Part shown: in pieces, positions 9,011 through 18,809 of the stretch | Position numbering within the stretch: the first letter of the stretch is position 1 | How the letters are laid out: every line of letters starts with the position of its first letter | From: a virus | Direction: 5' to 3' (one strand) | Length of the DNA: 33,919 bases | IMG/VR virus record: IMGVR_UViG_3300032240_002942 | Coordinates: 1 to 33,919 of that record | Position numbers and translations under genes: made by a program | Notes under the pieces: model-generated | The model's input: the letters and a program-made list of their open reading frames with translations, nothing else | What the model was told of the DNA's origin: nothing | The model's database searches: none

Positions 9011-9634
9011 TTAAATATATTGGCTAGCATAAACTGATTTTAATATAGTTGTGCCGACATCTGACATGGTTCCTATAGTCTCACCGTGTGGTGTTAAATC
9101 AAAATCTTTAGATGTTAAATTTGTCCAATTTGTTAAATGGCCATATTGTAATGCATAATCTAAAGTAGAACTAACATTTGCTGATACATAGGTTGGATTG
9201 TTATCCAATTTTGTCGCTATAAATGTATTTAATGCCGTTACATTTGTAGTATAACTTTCATTTGAAGTATTGGCAAATGTTTTTTCGTGTATTACAACTT
9301 CCGACGCTTTTGCAATAATGCCATTAGCAGTAGTAATATTGGTTGGAACTGATGCTGAAATACTTTCAATATTTGCTTGATTTACAAATTTTCCATCACC
9401 GTGCGTCACAATAGAATTTGCAATATACTGTGTTGTTGTTGAATCCTGTAACTTCAATACTCTCATATTATCTGCAGTAATAACATCATTTAGAGCTTGT
9501 ACGGTTGTTAACCAACCCGCTGCATTAGATCCATGTGCTATTTGCATTTGTCTTGCAACATTTGAAAACAAAGCAATACTCGCTGTTTGCAATCCTGCAA
9601 TTTTTAAATTATCTAATTGTGGTAATAATGCCAT
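9011..9634 (-). CDS. Virion structural protein, unknown
   Basis: This 207-residue protein has no recognised catalytic motif. It has a mixed helix/strand composition with many Asn, Thr and Ala (for example NAAGWLTTVQALNDVITADNMRVLKLQDSTTTQYI, read in parts) and ends ILKSVYASQYI. It lies between two large structural genes with short gaps of about 14-16 bases, so it is co-transcribed with them. A baseplate-periphery or fibre component is inferred only from context. Confidence 0.78.
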   Translation of the reverse strand: MALLPQLDNLKIAGLQTASIALFSNVARQMQIAHGSNAAGWLTTVQALNDVITADNMRVLKLQDSTTTQYIANSIVTHGDGKFVNQANIESISASVPTNITTANGIIAKASEVVIHEKTFANTSNESYTTNVTALNTFIATKLDNNPTYVSANVSSTLDYALQYGHLTNWTNLTSKDFDLTPHGETIGTMSDVGTTILKSVYASQYI

Positions 9635-9648
9635 TTTTAACCTTATTA

Positions 9649-12600
9649 TTAAAACTTAAGACCCAGACCTTTGAATACACTTGTTACAAGATTTTCTGCA
9701 CCTTTAACTACATTTTTAACTATTGGAATTTTATTATAGGCATAATCTACTGCAAGAGCAGCTGCGCCTGCAGATCCTAATATTGTCGCCGATGCAATGT
9801 CTTCAAATGCCAAATCTAATCCTGCACTTACGGCAAACTGAGATCCTGCCAATGATACTCCTGCAGATGCAATACTTGTACCATATGTGCCAACAATATA
9901 ATCAGTCAATAATGCTGCGGGTATTGCTTCAACTGACATTTTAGCCAATAAATCTACAGTGCTATTTCCTCCACCATTTGTATTAATAGTTGATGGATAT
10001 ATTGTTGCTCTCCCTGCAGTATTTACTATACCTGCAGGATTTACTTCAAGTAAAGTACCACTAGCAATTGATTGGTCTACAAAAGATTCCTCAGTATAAT
10101 TAAATACTGTAAGATCGTTTAATGTAGATACTCCAGTTGGTGTTGTCGCAAAGAATAAATTATATACATGAGCAGAAAATGCCGGTCTACATTCTTTTCT
10201 TATGGGATCAACTGCTGCAGTAAAATATGGACTTGCAATATAACTTGATCCGTATCCTGAAAAATCATCAACAAGAATACCTGTTGTATATAAAATATTT
10301 CCTGTTGTTCCGTTTCTATCAAATACTTTATTATTTAAAGCAACAATATCTATAGAATTTTTCTTAACTGTTTTTTCTAATGATGTTAATCTTTTATCTA
10401 TATTATAAACATCATTCATCGTATAACGAGGAAAATTTGCGTATACAATTTTTACATCATTTGCAGTTGCCGTATATGGATTAACGCCAATTGTTGCAAT
10501 TAATTGTGTATCCTTAGATGATTTGTCGTTTGGTACTTTAGGAATTACACCGGGTGTTCCTTGATCTAATAAGAAATAACTACCTTGTGTATTTGCATTT
10601 CTATTTTGAACATACAAACGATCTATTCTTCCTAAGTAGTATTCAATATCAATTTGTGTACTTGATACTGATGTTGGATTAGGTTTAATATAGTTATCAA
10701 AAAGTTCTACATTTGAAATTCGCCCACTGCCGAAATTTGGATTAATTGATGCACTATATTTTCTTGTTGGTCTGTAATCCAAAGCATCTCTTAAAGAAAT
10801 TACTTGGCCATCTGTTTGTGATTTATAATTAGGTATTGTGCTATATAAAGATGCGGGATACGACTGTGCATCAAATGCGCCTGTACCTGAATGTGAAAAA
10901 TAATCATAAGATATTAATACATTTCCTGGGGCATAGTTATCATCACCCACATATGTAATCATACCGTGATCATAATAATCATCTCTTTGTCCATCATCTA
11001 AAACATATGATACTAAAGATTCCGCGGGCAATTTTTTCCAATAGGTAGAATTTGTTAATAATTGATTTGCATTTGTTGTAACTGCTTGATATGCGATACC
11101 ATTATATAAAACAACAGAGTTTGATGTATATGCTGTACCTGAATCATATGCTCCTATATAAGAATTACTGCCTATTTTAAATACACCATTTAATCTATAA
11201 ATATCAGAATTAAATAATGAATAAGGAGTATCTGTTAATAATATATTTGCTCGTGTTCCATAATTTTGAACTAATGTTTTAGTTCTTCTTGGTAGAACAT
11301 CATTTTCAAGAGTAGCCATAATATCAACAGTACCTGATCCTACATCTGCACCAAAATTAATTGTCAATTGTGTTTGATCTGCATTTAAAGTTACAGTTGT
11401 ATCATCTAAAGGAACAAAAACACCATTAGATACAGTCCCTGATATTACACTTGTAACTACAAAAGTATAATACTCTCTTTTTATTGATGAAGATAAAACT
11501 CCAGGTCCACCTACAAATTTATCTGGGGAAGTAGCAGTTATTGTAACAGAGCTTCCTGATACAGAAACGCCTTTATATGTTTTTCTATATGTTACTCTAT
11601 TATTTGTTAGAGTTTTTGGATATTGTCTGCCTAACGGAAATACTAATTTATTATGTTGGCTTGGTTCAAAAATTTGTAATGCACCATCAACTAAACCCTT
11701 TGCAGAATTGACAGTTGCAAAAAATGTGGGTGTCGCGTATGTTCCACCATTACCATACATTGCACTAATGCTATTAGACACACCAATAATAGATTTAATA
11801 TTTGCAGGTGTTTTAGATAATGAAGCTTGTGCATAATAATACCAATAGAATCTAAAGGTTGCTGTAGAACCATATCCATTTTCATACTGAATATGCTTAG
11901 GTACAACATAACCTATCAATGTGCCTGCCCCCATTGCATTTCTATCAGTTGTAGAATGGCACTCATAATAATCATATAAATTAATAGTATCAGTATAAGG
12001 CAATCCAAATTGCGGGGCATTTATTATAATGTAGTTACCATAATAAGTATTAACCGAAATATTAGTTTCTGATTTTGTTGTTCTTGCTTTTGGGACAAGT
12101 AATTCTGTTTTGCCGACTGTTGCAACATCAAAACCTCCAATATAGGCTTCACCTGGGGAAATATAATACTTTATATTTTTATCGTCTGATGTGCTTCCTG
12201 AATTTTCTAATGAGAATGAAGAAACAGAAAAATTACCTGCTTCTGTATATGTTCTATCTGCCAAAATTTGATTCAAACCGGCATACGCAGAATCGGATGG
12301 TGATTCTAGAAAATCTACATTACCATTAATAAATCTTGCTATTTCAATATAGCTATCAGTTACATCAGGTTTTTTATCAACAGTTAAATCTACTGAATCA
12401 ATGTCTAAAGTAATTTTTAACCTATCTGCACCTGGTGCTAAATAATTAGAACTACCAAATGAAGGATCTAATAAACTATTATCATCTCTGTAATTTTGAA
12501 TAGATTCATTATATCTTAAAATAACAGATTTTGTTGGATATGCTGAATATTTTTGGGGAACAACTGATTGATTCTTTACTTGAATAAAAAATCCATTTTT

Positions 12601-13350
12601 ATAGTATGCACCACTACTACAAGAAACAATTAATGTTTTGCTTGTACATTGTCTCACAAAAGATAAAGAAATACCCGAACCCGTACTTCCAAAATTTCTG
12701 TTTAATAAAACTACAGTAGATGATAACACTTTAACTACATATAAATCATCTTGCCCATATACTTTATCGCCTTCTGCTATTGTGCCTGATGACGATAACA
12801 ATGTAATTTCATCAGAAACATCTACAGTATTTACAATAGCAGAAACTACAGATTCGCTTAATGTTATTTCTGAATATGAACTTGCACTTGTATTTGCTGC
12901 TGCACCAATTGTGTTGTAAAAATAAATTGTTTCTCCACCTGTAAAAATACCATCATTTTCTATTTTCTTTAAATTGATAATAATAGTTGCAGGGTCTCCT
13001 AAGTTGGGTGTATCTATAGGATACACCGCAACAACTTGACCTATAGTATTTGATGCAGCACCAGTAACATACTTATTGAGGTAAGAATAAATGTTTGCAG
13101 ATGTTGGCTGAATTTTAATTGCTCTAACATCTTTGTTTATGGAAACAGAAACAGGAGAATCTTTAAGTGTTCTACTACCATCCACAAAAATATGATTAGC
13201 AAACTTTTTAATCTGATCTTGCAGAATAGATTGAATTTGGGTAAGTTCTCTTGCCTGTACTGCCGTACCTGGTTTGAAAAGAATTCTATAAAAATTCTTC
13301 GTTTGATCAAAATCATCGTAATAAGGAGATGATGTGGTATTTACTGCCAT
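9649..13350 (-). CDS. Large DUF4815-type baseplate/fibre structural protein
   Basis: This 1233-residue virion protein is one of the largest in the window. The N-terminus (SSPYYDDFDQTKNFYRILFKPGTAVQARELTQIQSILQDQI) is the signature of the DUF4815 family found in marine T4-like phages, including the Gln-Ala-Arg-Glu-Leu-Thr-Gln core and HIFVDGS. Long beta-rich sections follow, with a short helical stretch near residues 985-1010 (NIDKRLTSLEKTVKKNSIDIVALNN) and a hydrophobic, Ala/Gly-rich C-terminus (residues ~1150-1233, including SAGAAALAVDYAYNKI). It follows gp8 directly, in the position of T4 gp9-gp11, so it probably sits at the outer baseplate. The exact role is not known. Confidence 0.85.
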   Translation of the reverse strand: MAVNTTSSPYYDDFDQTKNFYRILFKPGTAVQARELTQIQSILQDQIKKFANHIFVDGSRTLKDSPVSVSINKDVRAIKIQPTSANIYSYLNKYVTGAASNTIGQVVAVYPIDTPNLGDPATIIINLKKIENDGIFTGGETIYFYNTIGAAANTSASSYSEITLSESVVSAIVNTVDVSDEITLLSSSGTIAEGDKVYGQDDLYVVKVLSSTVVLLNRNFGSTGSGISLSFVRQCTSKTLIVSCSSGAYYKNGFFIQVKNQSVVPQKYSAYPTKSVILRYNESIQNYRDDNSLLDPSFGSSNYLAPGADRLKITLDIDSVDLTVDKKPDVTDSYIEIARFINGNVDFLESPSDSAYAGLNQILADRTYTEAGNFSVSSFSLENSGSTSDDKNIKYYISPGEAYIGGFDVATVGKTELLVPKARTTKSETNISVNTYYGNYIIINAPQFGLPYTDTINLYDYYECHSTTDRNAMGAGTLIGYVVPKHIQYENGYGSTATFRFYWYYYAQASLSKTPANIKSIIGVSNSISAMYGNGGTYATPTFFATVNSAKGLVDGALQIFEPSQHNKLVFPLGRQYPKTLTNNRVTYRKTYKGVSVSGSSVTITATSPDKFVGGPGVLSSSIKREYYTFVVTSVISGTVSNGVFVPLDDTTVTLNADQTQLTINFGADVGSGTVDIMATLENDVLPRRTKTLVQNYGTRANILLTDTPYSLFNSDIYRLNGVFKIGSNSYIGAYDSGTAYTSNSVVLYNGIAYQAVTTNANQLLTNSTYWKKLPAESLVSYVLDDGQRDDYYDHGMITYVGDDNYAPGNVLISYDYFSHSGTGAFDAQSYPASLYSTIPNYKSQTDGQVISLRDALDYRPTRKYSASINPNFGSGRISNVELFDNYIKPNPTSVSSTQIDIEYYLGRIDRLYVQNRNANTQGSYFLLDQGTPGVIPKVPNDKSSKDTQLIATIGVNPYTATANDVKIVYANFPRYTMNDVYNIDKRLTSLEKTVKKNSIDIVALNNKVFDRNGTTGNILYTTGILVDDFSGYGSSYIASPYFTAAVDPIRKECRPAFSAHVYNLFFATTPTGVSTLNDLTVFNYTEESFVDQSIASGTLLEVNPAGIVNTAGRATIYPSTINTNGGGNSTVDLLAKMSVEAIPAALLTDYIVGTYGTSIASAGVSLAGSQFAVSAGLDLAFEDIASATILGSAGAAALAVDYAYNKIPIVKNVVKGAENLVTSVFKGLGLKF

Positions 13351-13359
13351 TTGTGGTTC

Positions 13360-14661
13360 CTAGAATTCTATAACTATATGAATATTTTCTGCTTGATCGT
13401 AAGTTCTTGTAATTTTTCTACGATTTTCTACATAAAGAACTTTGCCTGTATTATGCTTCACATTTGGATAATTAATGTTTGTAATTTTTGCTGAGGCCAT
13501 TGATGTATTGCCTCGTATGGTTTCACCAATTGAATATAATAAATTTCCTGAATTCATTTCAATCGGTTGCACGAATCTAATAATGCCGGTATTTGCTGAA
13601 ACATTAGATGTTAATACAATGGCATTTGCATTAGTATTACTGCCAATTATTACTTCGTCTATTGAAAAACTACCATTTACATTTGCTAAAGTCAATGAAT
13701 AGGTAGAAGATAATGTTGTTTCTGTGGCGATGGAAGATGTTAAATTTGATATTGGATTTTTTACAATTCCTATTCTTCTATAATCATTTAGTACAGGAAA
13801 ATCACCCAAACCTTCAGCATAATCTAATCTAGTGTTTATCATGACATAATACGCACCCAATTCTTCTGATGGCACATATCCGTGTCCGTTATATGGACTA
13901 ATTACTGCTCTTGCTGTAGCGTTTGAGCCGCCGCCGCCAGATATATTAATATTAGCATAAGTATAATTATAACCAACATTTGCCAAATTAATATATTGAA
14001 TTGTATTTGCTGCAGTTAAACCAATTGATGATATATTTGCAGATGTGCCATTGCCTAATATTTTTATATTAATATTTGATGCATTTACATAATTATTGCC
14101 AGAATTTGTAACAACAATACTATCCAATGTTCCTTTTATCGCTGTTGCTGATATAGTATAATCGGAATTAACCGGCATATAATTATTTGTTAGAAATTTT
14201 AATAGATCTATATCTGCTAAACTATACAAATATTTCCATCTATAACCATCTGCTGTAGTTATAATACTCGAAGATCTACCACTTGGCATATCTGTAGAAA
14301 TTGCACCATTGTTATTAAATAAGCATTTGTAGACATTATTTTCATTCGGTGTTAAAGCATAAAAATTTCTACCAAGAATAAAATTACTATTATCATATTG
14401 AGAATATACTGTTCCAGCTACCCAATCTATTCTAGGAACAACTAACTTAATATCATTAGAAGTTATCTTTTTTAATGCAATAGTATCTGCCCAGTATCTA
14501 TTATCCTCGAATTCATTGTTGAGAGGCACTGGGGGAGATGATTCATTATCCCAAGATAAAGGTTTACCTATAAAAAGGTATAGGCTATTATTGCTCGCAA
14601 ACGAATTTACGAATTGTGAAGCACTATAAACTTTAAAATTACTTGTAAGAATTTGTGGCAT
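13360..14661 (-). CDS. 8: Baseplate wedge protein, gp8-type
   Basis: This 433-residue protein is a wedge component that binds the gp6-gp7 scaffold. Marks of the family are the N-terminal SLYLFIGKPLSWDNESSPPVP segment, NFYALTPNENNVYKCL near residue 105, the GRSSSIITTADGYRWKYLYSL block near 130, LKFLTNNYMPV, and a C-terminal GKVLYVENRRKITR motif with a final Q-A-E-N-I-x-I-x-I-E-F. It is longer than T4 gp8 (334). An insert of Asn/Ser-rich beta repeats (roughly residues 185-265) accounts for much of the difference. Its start is 29 bases after the stop of the gp7-position gene. Confidence 0.9.
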   Translation of the reverse strand: MPQILTSNFKVYSASQFVNSFASNNSLYLFIGKPLSWDNESSPPVPLNNEFEDNRYWADTIALKKITSNDIKLVVPRIDWVAGTVYSQYDNSNFILGRNFYALTPNENNVYKCLFNNNGAISTDMPSGRSSSIITTADGYRWKYLYSLADIDLLKFLTNNYMPVNSDYTISATAIKGTLDSIVVTNSGNNYVNASNINIKILGNGTSANISSIGLTAANTIQYINLANVGYNYTYANINISGGGGSNATARAVISPYNGHGYVPSEELGAYYVMINTRLDYAEGLGDFPVLNDYRRIGIVKNPISNLTSSIATETTLSSTYSLTLANVNGSFSIDEVIIGSNTNANAIVLTSNVSANTGIIRFVQPIEMNSGNLLYSIGETIRGNTSMASAKITNINYPNVKHNTGKVLYVENRRKITRTYDQAENIHIVIEF

Positions 14662-14690
14662 TAAACTTATCCAATTATTTTAATTATTTA

Positions 14691-16529
14691 TTACAAATAT
14701 CCGAATAGAATTACCACATGATCTGCTTTAATTGCTAGATTGGAAACTCTATGATCTGAGTAAGTAGTCATACTGGCATTAAATATTCCAGTTTTATCTG
14801 CGGTTATTCCTAAATAATCCCAAACTTCACCTTTTATTAACGCATTTGAATTTGCACTCAATTCATTATTAACATAAATTTCACTAAATACCTCAGTTCC
14901 TGCGGGATGTACTAAATTTTCAACTATATTTTTCCATTCGCCTATATTTACATCACTTCGAACAACATATGAATATGGTTGATAATAAATTAATCCAGGC
15001 GTTGTACTATTTTCAGCTGGCCCATGTAAATGTATTACATCAGATATCTTACCTTTACTTGTTAACCAATATCCTTTAGATTCTTTAACCACGCCAATAT
15101 TTGCAGATAATACAGATTTTTCTGTATATTTTAAATTTGCATATAATCTAGTATTATTTAGATTTGTATTATATAATGTGTTTGATGCAGGGGGATTAGG
15201 TATAGCAAATTTAAATCTCTTAGTATCTAAAACACTTAATACTGCAATTGTATTTTCTGTACTGTTTAAATACGATGCACTATTTCCATAAAAAATTAAA
15301 TTTGCTTTATTTCCTGTACTTAATCCATGAGGGTACGATGATGTATATGTGCCGGTACTATTTAAGATAGTTATAGTCGCACCCAATACATTTGCTGACG
15401 GCGATTCTATATATACAGGAATTTCTATATTTGGAATATTTTTTATATTTGATCCATAATATATCCCAGGATTAACTACATTTATACTTTGAATTTTACC
15501 TGTATCTGATATACTATCTACAAATACACTTAAAGTTTGATCGTATGTTGCAAAAATTCCGCCAGTAATATTTGCAATAGGTAGTGTTATTTTTGAGTTT
15601 GCTGTATATCCAGATTTACTGTTAACGATATCTACATTTACTAAAATTGGCATAGTATTTGCAGAAACTGTCATAAATTTAGACGGTGCAGTTATTAATT
15701 TTTTGGCAGTAACTTTTTCGTAAGTAAAATTGCCTTTTATATTTTCTAAATATAATTCATAAACATTTATTTCTCTAACTTGCAATTTAATTACATTATT
15801 AACAGTCGCAGTTGCTTTAGAAACTTCTCCAGTTATACGAGTATTTAAAAATTCAAATCCATTAGTAGATGAATCTGCGTATACTCTTATTGTATAATCT
15901 TTTTTCCAAACACCATCGGATGCCTTTAAAATTACAGAATCAGGATAAAATAATTCCACCTTTTCACCAAACAATGCCTGAAACAGCAATTTATATGCTT
16001 GCTCGGTGCCTTTTGTTTTGTAAATATCTCTAACGTGTTTTAAAAATGTTCTTTTATCTGTAGCAAGATTTCTAGGAATATCATTAGCATAATTTTTAAA
16101 GAAAGATTCTAATAACGAATCTATTGTTTTTTCTGTATCAGCGTAATCTCTTGCATTTTGCAATAATTCTTGAGGATACTGATCTTGTTCAAGAAATTGA
16201 TAATATGCTTTTAAAAATTTTACAAAATTAGAGTCTGTATTTTGTTTGCCTATAGATATGGTTCTATTTGTCCAAGAATACGGCATATTGCCCGTAAGTA
16301 TTAATTTTGTTCCTGTTAATACTTTTGCAATGTATAACGGTGAACCTACCAATGTTGGTTCTATTATTTGATCACCGGGTGTAAGATATAGTGTACTATT
16401 TACCTGTAATACGTTTGATCCAGATGTAGAAGAAGCATTTAATACTATAGGAGTAGTATCATTTGCCCTAATAAATTCGGGCACTTGTGAAGATATTATC
16501 TGCGATAATTTATTTTTAATTCTACTCAT
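14691..16529 (-). CDS. Baseplate wedge protein in the gp7 position
   Basis: This 612-residue protein lies between gp6 and gp8, exactly where T4 has gp7, but is much shorter than T4 gp7 (1032). Residues ~95-190 form a helical conserved core (LKAYYQFLEQDQYPQELLQNARDYAD, FFKNYANDIPRN, FLKHVRDIYKTKGTEQAYKLLFQALFGE). The rest is beta-rich, ending in ADHVVILFGYL. The same core is found in marine T4-like proteins between gp6 and gp8. I infer a gp7-equivalent role in starting wedge assembly from position and conservation, without a clear alignment to T4 gp7. The start overlaps the end of gp6 by eight bases. Confidence 0.85.
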   Translation of the reverse strand: MSRIKNKLSQIISSQVPEFIRANDTTPIVLNASSTSGSNVLQVNSTLYLTPGDQIIEPTLVGSPLYIAKVLTGTKLILTGNMPYSWTNRTISIGKQNTDSNFVKFLKAYYQFLEQDQYPQELLQNARDYADTEKTIDSLLESFFKNYANDIPRNLATDKRTFLKHVRDIYKTKGTEQAYKLLFQALFGEKVELFYPDSVILKASDGVWKKDYTIRVYADSSTNGFEFLNTRITGEVSKATATVNNVIKLQVREINVYELYLENIKGNFTYEKVTAKKLITAPSKFMTVSANTMPILVNVDIVNSKSGYTANSKITLPIANITGGIFATYDQTLSVFVDSISDTGKIQSINVVNPGIYYGSNIKNIPNIEIPVYIESPSANVLGATITILNSTGTYTSSYPHGLSTGNKANLIFYGNSASYLNSTENTIAVLSVLDTKRFKFAIPNPPASNTLYNTNLNNTRLYANLKYTEKSVLSANIGVVKESKGYWLTSKGKISDVIHLHGPAENSTTPGLIYYQPYSYVVRSDVNIGEWKNIVENLVHPAGTEVFSEIYVNNELSANSNALIKGEVWDYLGITADKTGIFNASMTTYSDHRVSNLAIKADHVVILFGYL

Positions 16530-18396
16530 TGATAGCAGTTATGTTTATTGTTAACCCTTGCATTCTATTTACAATACTATCTAAAGTACTATCATCAAGC
16601 AATAATATTTCATTTTTATCCACATTAATATCCAAGAATGAATCCTGTATTGTAGCAGTTAATCTTATATCTACAGATGTGGATATATAACCATTAAAAC
16701 GTAAATCTGTTATCGTAACTTCACCTGTACCATAATTTATACTTCCATAATTGGAATTCAATACTGTAGCAGTATCAGCATCTATTAATTTTAATGTTCC
16801 TGTGCCTGTTAAATTTGGGATGCTATCATTTGGAACATCTATAATTGTAGCTTCAATTAAAGCATTACTTGAATTAGTTACAACAAATCGAGTACTTTCT
16901 AAAGTACTCGGCATTAAACCATTTTTAAATTTTATACTATTATCTTCAGTATAATTATTAGTTATGCCTATTGCAGGAGAAATTCTTTTCTGCAATTTAA
17001 GCGTAATTAAATTACCAATAATAGAAGAATCTACATTATCAATTGTTCCAACCAATTGCGAAAATATAAAATTGTAATTAAATTTTTGTAAATTTGCACT
17101 AAAATAATTTGTAATTGCATTACGTATTAAAGATTGTATATCATTTGCAGATAATGATGTAATTTTTGTATTATATTTTGCATTAACTGTTAAATTTATA
17201 TAAACATAATCGGGTGTTATAAACTCAGGCGTAATTGTTAATACTTGTTTATTCGCCAATAGTGTATTTTGAATTTGATTCTTTAAATCAGTTGTTACTT
17301 CATATCCATCATATGGTTTCAATGAAATAATTACTTTACCATATTTAGGTGGAGTATTTTGTTCACCGCCCCATACAGAAATAGATTCTATCAATGGAAA
17401 ATTCTTTTCAATTATTGCTTTATAATCATTTGCACTAACTGCTCTATTTTGAGAAGATGTAAATAATGGTGCTTTAAATTTTATTTCATCTATTGTTTCC
17501 GCAGCATATCCGCCAGATGAATTAATAGTTGCAACAATAGTATTATCTGGAGTTCCTCCGCCTATTGTGCTTGGGCATGCAAATTCTTGAATTATATTTC
17601 CAGATACATTTCCTGCAGTGCCATTGGTTACTAAATAAGTGACTATTATTAAATTATTACGAGATAATTGTTTACCAATTATACCATCACCAAAATATAA
17701 TTGAAATTGCTCAAATGGATTTTGCTCTAAAAAATAAACCTTACTGTTACCATCAACATTTAATGAATCATCTGATAAATTATAGGTTGTTGATGTAGTA
17801 TCGGTCAAAGAATTTTGAACAATTACTTGCATAGTAGAAGTATCTATGTTTAAATTTTGAATCACATATTTTTCAGCTGGCCCTGGATTATATACACTAA
17901 AAACATATTGTAAAGGTGCACCTTCAACTACTTCTATATCGGTAAAAGTATAGACTCCGTTAACAGGATTAATTGTCACAGGATTTAAATTTACGAAAGT
18001 ATAGGAAGCACCGTCAATGGATGTAGTAAAAGGTGTAAATTTTTCTAATGTTAAAGATGTGGGATTATTTGTAGGGTTTGATACATTAAATGTTAATTTT
18101 GCTCTTGCACCTCGAGGAGATAACGGCGTATATCCCAAATGTTTGGCAATTGAAATTGCAGAAGATTTCTTAACTGCAGAATCCAAAAACATTTCATTTA
18201 CAACCATACTTGCAAAATATGCATTATAGTGTGTATTATATGCCAATACATCTAATAAAATAGATATCCCAGATCCCTCAAAATCAAAATCTGTAAAGTA
18301 TGGTGATCCGTCAGTATCAGTATAATTTTTTAAGAAATCTTTTAAATTTCCTTTAATTGTATCGAAATCTAATTCTGTTATTCTTAAATTTGACAT
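16522..18396 (-). CDS. 6: Baseplate wedge protein, gp6-type (baseplate J-like)
   Basis: This 624-residue protein forms the inner ring of the baseplate. Recognition: N-terminal SNLRITELDFDTIKGNLKDFLK, then YFTDFDFEGSGISILLDVLAYNTHYNAYFASM, LDSAVKKSSAISIAKHLGYTPLSPRGA, the QLYFGDGIIGKQL motif near residue 235 and the RAVSANDYKAIIEKNFPLIESISVWGGE block near residue 320, all hallmarks of gp6 and the wider baseplate-J family. T4 gp6 has 660 residues. It shares one base with gp25 upstream and overlaps the gp7-position gene downstream. Confidence 0.94.
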   Translation of the reverse strand: MSNLRITELDFDTIKGNLKDFLKNYTDTDGSPYFTDFDFEGSGISILLDVLAYNTHYNAYFASMVVNEMFLDSAVKKSSAISIAKHLGYTPLSPRGARAKLTFNVSNPTNNPTSLTLEKFTPFTTSIDGASYTFVNLNPVTINPVNGVYTFTDIEVVEGAPLQYVFSVYNPGPAEKYVIQNLNIDTSTMQVIVQNSLTDTTSTTYNLSDDSLNVDGNSKVYFLEQNPFEQFQLYFGDGIIGKQLSRNNLIIVTYLVTNGTAGNVSGNIIQEFACPSTIGGGTPDNTIVATINSSGGYAAETIDEIKFKAPLFTSSQNRAVSANDYKAIIEKNFPLIESISVWGGEQNTPPKYGKVIISLKPYDGYEVTTDLKNQIQNTLLANKQVLTITPEFITPDYVYINLTVNAKYNTKITSLSANDIQSLIRNAITNYFSANLQKFNYNFIFSQLVGTIDNVDSSIIGNLITLKLQKRISPAIGITNNYTEDNSIKFKNGLMPSTLESTRFVVTNSSNALIEATIIDVPNDSIPNLTGTGTLKLIDADTATVLNSNYGSINYGTGEVTITDLRFNGYISTSVDIRLTATIQDSFLDINVDKNEILLLDDSTLDSIVNRMQGLTINITAINE

Positions 18397-18800
18397 TATC
18401 TTACTCTATTAAGTGTTGATGTAACTGTTACTGGCTGTAATGAATTGCCTATTAAAAATGTAATAATAATACTAACAGCATTAACGTCAGAATCATCTTT
18501 AACTGTTATATCAGTTATTGTCACTCTTGGTTCAAAATTTTTAATTACTTTTTCTATAGTATATTTTATAGAGGCAATTGCTGCATTATCTAAGTTCTCA
18601 AACATTAACGCATTTACTTGACAACCAATTTCAGGATGAAAGAGTCTTTCAAAATTTTTGGTTAAAATTAAATTTTTTATCGAAGTTTTAACCGCGTCTT
18701 CATTTTTTAAAGTTAAAACATCTCTTGTATATGGATGTGGTGAAAATATCAAATTTAAATCTGTATATCTTCTAGTAGCTCTATTGATTGTTGCTGCCAT
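18396..18800 (-). CDS. 25: Baseplate wedge protein, gp25-type
   Basis: This 134-residue protein is the wedge component that starts sheath assembly, related to the gp25/lysozyme-like baseplate family of contractile injection systems. The family core is clear: DAVKTSIKNLILTKNFERLFHPEIGCQV near residues 35-62, and the invariant Glu-Pro-Arg triad at residues 90-92 followed by VTITDITV. Length equals that of T4 gp25 (132). Its ATG is 9 bases after the gp5 stop. Confidence 0.95.
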   Translation of the reverse strand: MAATINRATRRYTDLNLIFSPHPYTRDVLTLKNEDAVKTSIKNLILTKNFERLFHPEIGCQVNALMFENLDNAAIASIKYTIEKVIKNFEPRVTITDITVKDDSDVNAVSIIITFLIGNSLQPVTVTSTLNRVR

Positions 18801-18809
18801 TTTATTTAT